From the NCBI GenBank assembly GCA_017305925.1, contig JAFKJW010000178.1:28514-92513 (forward strand): DNA of 64,000 nucleotides. Reading direction: 5' to 3'. This DNA is from Hyphomicrobiales bacterium (GTDB lineage: Bacteria > Pseudomonadota > Alphaproteobacteria > Rhizobiales > Rhizobiaceae). Under the pieces are notes generated by a model. The model searched no databases, was not told where the DNA came from, and was given only the letters and a program-made list of their open reading frames with translations. Below, piece by piece: positions 60,675 to 64,000 of the stretch; position 1 is the first letter of the stretch; each line of letters opens with the position of its first letter. The position numbers and the translations under genes were made by a program.

Positions 60675-61688
60675 ATGAAAACGAAACCGGCCGATGCCCA
60701 TAACGGGCCGTTCTTCGATGACCTGTCGGTCGGCGACCGCTTCGACACGGCCCCGACCATCCGGTTGAGCGACGGCATGGCCGCCGCTCATCATGCCATA
60801 GTCGGCGGCCGGCTGAGGCTCGCATTCGACACGAGCCTGGCCAAAGCGGTCGCCGGGGCGGCGGCGCCTTTGGCCGCACCGGCGTTCGTCTGGGACATTT
60901 CCATCGGTCAGTCGACATCGGTGACGCAGCGCGCCATCGCCAACCTGTTCTATCGCGGCCTCGTATTCCGGCGCGCGCCCGTCATCGGCGACAGCCTGAC
61001 GACGGTGACGACGATCCTTGGGCTGAAGCCGCTGTCGCCGAAGCCGGATCGGCCGCCGCGCGGCCTGGTCACGATGCGCATCGCCACGGTCGACCAGGAA
61101 GGAAGGCCGGTCCTCGATTACTGCCGCTGCGCGATGCTGCCGGCCCGCTCGCAGGATCCGCGGCCCGCCGCCGGCGAAACCGACCTGCCGGGAGCCGAAT
61201 TCACGCAGGCGCAATTGCTCGAGGCGGTGTCCGGCTGGCGGATGGAGCCGTTAAGGCGGGCCGTCCCGGTATCCAGTCATGACGGCTTCGATGCCGGCTC
61301 GACCTATGAACTCGCTGGCGGCGACGTAGTCAGCAGCGCCCCGGAACTCGCCAGGCTCACGATGAACCTGGCGACGGTCCACCACGACCGGACGACCGCC
61401 GCCGGCGGACGCCGCCTCGTCTATGGCGGCCACACGATCGGTCTCGCCGCCGCTCAGCTGACGCGGATTTTCCCGGGCCTCGTGACGATCCTGGCCTGGC
61501 GGGATTGCGACCATCTGGGCCCTGTCCACGAAGGCGACACGGTGCATTCCTCGGTGACGATAGAACGCTGCGACGTCCTGTCCGGCGGTGCGAGGCTGGC
61601 GCATCTTCGCTCGCGGGTCCGCGCCACCGATCTTTCGGACAAGGTCTCCGATGTCCTGGACTGGCGCCTCGTCGGTCTGTTCGCATGA
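60675..61688 (+). CDS. Double hot-dog MaoC-type hydratase, mesaconyl-CoA hydratase-like
   Basis: This 337-residue protein contains two hot-dog domains. The second carries the segment NLATVHHDRTT and RLVYGGHTIGLAAAQL, similar to mesaconyl-CoA (beta-methylmalyl-CoA) hydratases, which are about 340 residues long. It probably hydrates a branched enoyl-CoA. It is the last gene of the E1 operon and convergent with repC, 26 bases away; no strong ribosome site is visible. Confidence 0.8.
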   Translation: MKTKPADAHNGPFFDDLSVGDRFDTAPTIRLSDGMAAAHHAIVGGRLRLAFDTSLAKAVAGAAAPLAAPAFVWDISIGQSTSVTQRAIANLFYRGLVFRRAPVIGDSLTTVTTILGLKPLSPKPDRPPRGLVTMRIATVDQEGRPVLDYCRCAMLPARSQDPRPAAGETDLPGAEFTQAQLLEAVSGWRMEPLRRAVPVSSHDGFDAGSTYELAGGDVVSSAPELARLTMNLATVHHDRTTAAGGRRLVYGGHTIGLAAAQLTRIFPGLVTILAWRDCDHLGPVHEGDTVHSSVTIERCDVLSGGARLAHLRSRVRATDLSDKVSDVLDWRLVGLFA

Positions 61689-61714
61689 CGCCGGGCGTCG
61701 TCTGCGGCCAAATT

Positions 61715-62938
61715 CTACCCGGTCCTCCTCTCCATTCCCGCTCCGCTGGCCTTCAACGCCGCCATCAGCATGGGGCCGACGGAGAATTGCCCTGACCTCG
61801 CCTTTTCGGTCAGCGCGCGCAGATAGCCGCCGGCCGAGTTGATGTGCCGGGCCCGCTGCAGGATGCAGGCGACGGCGACGGCCGCCGTTTCCGGCCCCAT
61901 GACGTGGCAGGCCTCCTCGTAGGCCGAGGGCGAGGCGCCGAGATAGCCGCTCACCTGCGCCGCCGTCGCCATCAGGTCGCGCCAGCTGCCGATGCCGTCC
62001 AGCGCATAGTTGGCAATGTCGGGGCAGGCCTTCAGCACGAGCCCGAGCGGGTAGGTTTTCGGTGGTTCGGTTCGAGGCGCCGCCTTGGTTTCCAATCCTG
62101 GCTCGCCCGTCCCCCAGGCTTTTTCGAAAGCAGGTTCAAATTCAAGGGGTAAATCGGGGTTTGAATCGGATAGTTGCCGCTCATTCTGAGACTCATTGGC
62201 GCTTGGATTTTCGACATTGATGAGGTTTTCCAAGGCCTTGTCCACTTCGTCGCGGATGGCGTCGAGCGCTGCCGCGAACGGCTCCAGCTCGGCCATGCAG
62301 GCCTTGCGCGGGAGCCGGTCCACGACGGCCCTGAAGCGCCGCCACAAGCCCTCCCAGGCGCCGGGCGCTCCCTCCCCGATCGCCGCCTCGATCAGCTTGC
62401 CGATGTCGCGGCGTTGCAGCGTGATGCGCTCGCGCATCAGCCTCAGCGCCCGGCTTTCCGCCCGCACGCGCTCGGCCGCCGCGCGGAACTCGTCGGCGCG
62501 GGCCAGAAGCGGCGCCAGCGAGAAGCCGAAGGCGTCCTCCAGCTCTCCCCCCCTGCCCCTGCGGGCGTAGCGCTTGCCGTTGGGGCTGTCCCGGCGCAGG
62601 ATGACGCCGGCCTCCAGGAGCGCCGCCAGGTGCCGGCGCAGCGTCGCGGCCGCCATGCCGTGCGCGCGCAGGGACAATTGCCGGTTCGACGGGAAGACGA
62701 CCAGCCCGTTCTCCTCCGACAGCTCGTCGTCCGGATAAAACGACAAGAGTCCCGCCAGCACCGCCAAGGCGCGGTCGCCGACACCGACGACCGCCTTGCC
62801 CTCGCACAGGTCCCGATAGATCTGCCATTTGTCGGCGGCCCTGCCTTCGGGTATGTCCGCCGCCTCGTGGCGCGCCGCCAGCAGCGCAAGCGACATCGGC
62901 CGGCTCCCGAAAGGAGTCGCTGCAATTTCCCTCTCCAT
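61715..62938 (-). CDS. repC: Replication initiator RepC
   Basis: This 407-residue protein is the replication initiator of repABC plasmids. The N-terminal half has winged-helix character (DKWQIYRDLCEGKAVVGVGDRALAVLAGLLSFYPDDEL, read in parts), followed by a charged linker (280-310) and a conserved C-terminal domain (DIANYALDGIGSWRDLM). An AAGGTG site lies before the ATG. In this family the origin lies inside repC and translation is held down by the antisense RNA from the repB-repC gap. The gene is intact. Confidence 0.93.
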   Translation of the reverse strand: MEREIAATPFGSRPMSLALLAARHEAADIPEGRAADKWQIYRDLCEGKAVVGVGDRALAVLAGLLSFYPDDELSEENGLVVFPSNRQLSLRAHGMAAATLRRHLAALLEAGVILRRDSPNGKRYARRGRGGELEDAFGFSLAPLLARADEFRAAAERVRAESRALRLMRERITLQRRDIGKLIEAAIGEGAPGAWEGLWRRFRAVVDRLPRKACMAELEPFAAALDAIRDEVDKALENLINVENPSANESQNERQLSDSNPDLPLEFEPAFEKAWGTGEPGLETKAAPRTEPPKTYPLGLVLKACPDIANYALDGIGSWRDLMATAAQVSGYLGASPSAYEEACHVMGPETAAVAVACILQRARHINSAGGYLRALTEKARSGQFSVGPMLMAALKASGAGMERRTG

Positions 62939-63031
62939 GATCTTTCACCTTCGATCAGGCAAAAGAAATCAGCTCGCCGAATCGGCGCCGGGACTCTTGA
63001 CAGCGATTCGCGGAAATGGGATTCTCGGATT

Positions 63032-63085
63032 GCTTAGATACGAGAAGGGCTTCCGCGGTTCGCCGTTCGGGGGCCTTTTTCTTTT
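63032..63085 (+). ncRNA. Counter-transcribed RNA (incA/ctRNA) in repB-repC spacer
   Basis: The 180-base spacer between repB and repC encodes, on the strand opposite to the rep operon, a short RNA of about 55 bases that ends in a clear intrinsic terminator. A TTGACA box is at 62997-63002, with GATTCT at 63020-63025 as a weak -10 at 17-base spacing, giving a start near 63032. Position, size and orientation match the ctRNA that represses RepC synthesis and causes incompatibility in repABC plasmids. The exact 5' end is inferred. Confidence 0.75.
63048..63085 (+). terminator. Intrinsic terminator of the counter-transcribed RNA
   Basis: GGCTTCCG (63048-63055) pairs with CGGGGGCC (63068-63075), and inside it CGG-TTCG-CCG forms a stem capped by a stable UUCG tetraloop. 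The run TTTTTCTTTT follows at 63076-63085. Confidence 0.82.
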
Positions 63086-63118
63086 GCGGTTCTGGTTTCC
63101 CTAAAAAACTCCTGTTGG

Positions 63119-64000
63119 CTATCGCGTCCGGTCCTGCGGTCCGGACGCGGCGAATTCGGCATGCAGCTGCGGCAGGCGGGCGGCCACGAAGGCGCCGAAC
63201 CCCTCCCCTGCCTCGCCCGACAAAGTGAGCACGCTGTCCTTGCCGCGCCGCGCCAGCGAGCCGATGGTCTCGCCGGCCGCGCCCTTCAGCGGCGCTTCCT
63301 GCTTCGGCTTTTTCGCCGGTGCGGCGCTCAGGCGGTCGAACAGCATCTGGAAACGGCGGTCGCTGTCGGCGGCGCGGAAACGCTCCTTCGCCGTCTCGTC
63401 GGCCGCCTTGACGCGCGCCGCCTCGCCGCGCAGCAATTCGCCCAGCGCCAGCCAGCGCGGCCGTCCGACCTTCGGCGCGGCGCCGATCGCCCTGGCGATC
63501 GGCCGCGGGATGGCCTCGGCCACCTGCAACAGCCGCGACATCTCCGACTTGTGCACGGACAGCGCGCTTTGAGCGACGGCGCGGTCGAAGCCGCTCTCCA
63601 CCAGCATGTGGGCGAACATGGCGCGCTCGATGAAGGACAGGTCGCGGCGCTCGGCGTTCTCGTTGCCCTGCGCGGTGGCCAGCTCGATATCCGTCAGCGG
63701 CCTGACGATCGCCTTGACCGGCAGCCCCAGTTCGCGCGCCGCCTGGATGCGGCGATGGCCGTAGGCGCTCTGGTAGCGACCGGCGGAGTCGTCGGGATGC
63801 GGCCGCAGCAGCACCGGCACCTGCTGGCCGCCGCTGCGCATGCTTTCCCGGAGCGCGGCGAAGCCGGCATCCTCGGCACCGAAGCTCAACCGGTCGGCGA
63901 AATGCGAGGGGTCGATCAGGCCGGGATCGACCTCGACGATGCGGCCGCCGGCGGCGAGGCTCTCGCGCAGCCGTCGGGCGTCCGACACCTGCTCGTTGAG
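63119..64000 (-). CDS. repB: Plasmid partition protein RepB (5' end outside window)
   Basis: The visible 293 residues are the C-terminal part of RepB, the ParB-type centromere-binding protein of repABC plasmids. The frame is open to base 64000 (LNEQVSDARRLRESL), so the start and usual N-terminal tail lie outside; a GTG at 63988 inside this conserved segment is not the true start. The ParB core is seen in QQVPVLLRPHPDD, YGHRRIQAARELG and NENAERRDLSFIERA, followed by the helix-turn-helix around LSVHKSEMSRLLQV. repA should follow outside the window. Confidence 0.92.
   Translation of the reverse strand, partial: LNEQVSDARRLRESLAAGGRIVEVDPGLIDPSHFADRLSFGAEDAGFAALRESMRSGGQQVPVLLRPHPDDSAGRYQSAYGHRRIQAARELGLPVKAIVRPLTDIELATAQGNENAERRDLSFIERAMFAHMLVESGFDRAVAQSALSVHKSEMSRLLQVAEAIPRPIARAIGAAPKVGRPRWLALGELLRGEAARVKAADETAKERFRAADSDRRFQMLFDRLSAAPAKKPKQEAPLKGAAGETIGSLARRGKDSVLTLSGEAGEGFGAFVAARLPQLHAEFAASGPQDRTR

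Noticed and set aside
63119..63988. RepB taken as a complete 289-residue protein from the GTG at 63988
   Set aside because: The frame stays open and conserved to the window edge, and RepB proteins are longer, so the gene is cut by the window boundary.

Overview
The window is high-GC DNA from an alphaproteobacterium, most probably Rhizobiales (Rhizobium/Mesorhizobium/Ensifer-like). It belongs to a repABC-type megaplasmid or chromid: its right edge carries repC and the 3' part of repB, with a counter-transcribed RNA between them. repA and the start of repB lie beyond base 64000. Nearly everything else is accessory nutrient uptake and catabolism: ABC transporters, short-chain dehydrogenases (SDRs), lactonases, enolase-superfamily enzymes and local regulators. 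I saw no tRNA, rRNA, CRISPR array or prophage.

Layout. 1-2690: end of a PotC-type permease, then an EutE/DoeB-like deacylase and an EutD/DoeA-like M24 hydrolase that has lost its metal ligands. 2801-9983: a binding-protein sugar uptake operon with lactonase and SDR, a divergent SDR, and a LacI regulator (regulon B). 9980-18485: a complete catecholate-type siderophore operon (TonB receptor, periplasmic esterase, binding protein, two permeases, ATPase), divergent from an unusual LysR-HTH/TrpD2-like fusion. 18544-29354: a Dpp-type peptide/opine transporter, two related flavin/Fe-S oxidoreductases and a GntR regulator. 29354-30401: an IS630-family element inserted exactly in the regulator's stop codon. 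30552-32352: an SDR-DoxX fusion and a DUF2269 membrane protein. 32467-61688: a large catabolic region with two CUT2 sugar transporters, three enolase-superfamily enzymes, several SDRs, a tartrate/malate-dehydrogenase-like enzyme, an amidohydrolase, glyoxalase-fold proteins, an acyl-CoA synthetase, a CoA-transferase, two MaoC-type hydratases, a free-standing lipoyl domain and E1 alpha/beta of a 2-oxoacid dehydrogenase. 61715-64000: repC and repB.

How it works together. Two LacI-type operator families can be read by eye. Family A (core TGGAAACGwT) precedes six transcription units between 32.4 and 58.6 kb, including the promoter shared with the LacI gene at 37177-38205. I infer one regulon that imports a sugar-like compound and carries it through dehydrogenation, lactone opening, dehydration and CoA-thioester chemistry. 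Family B (GTCAATCGnTTGAC) lies in front of the 2.8-7.7 kb uptake operon, which has no ATPase gene, and again about 48 kb away between an orphan MalK-type ATPase and an enolase-superfamily gene. This implies a split transporter reunited by one regulator. The substrates of both regulons are unknown. Gene families are mostly secure; substrates and regulator-site pairings are inference.
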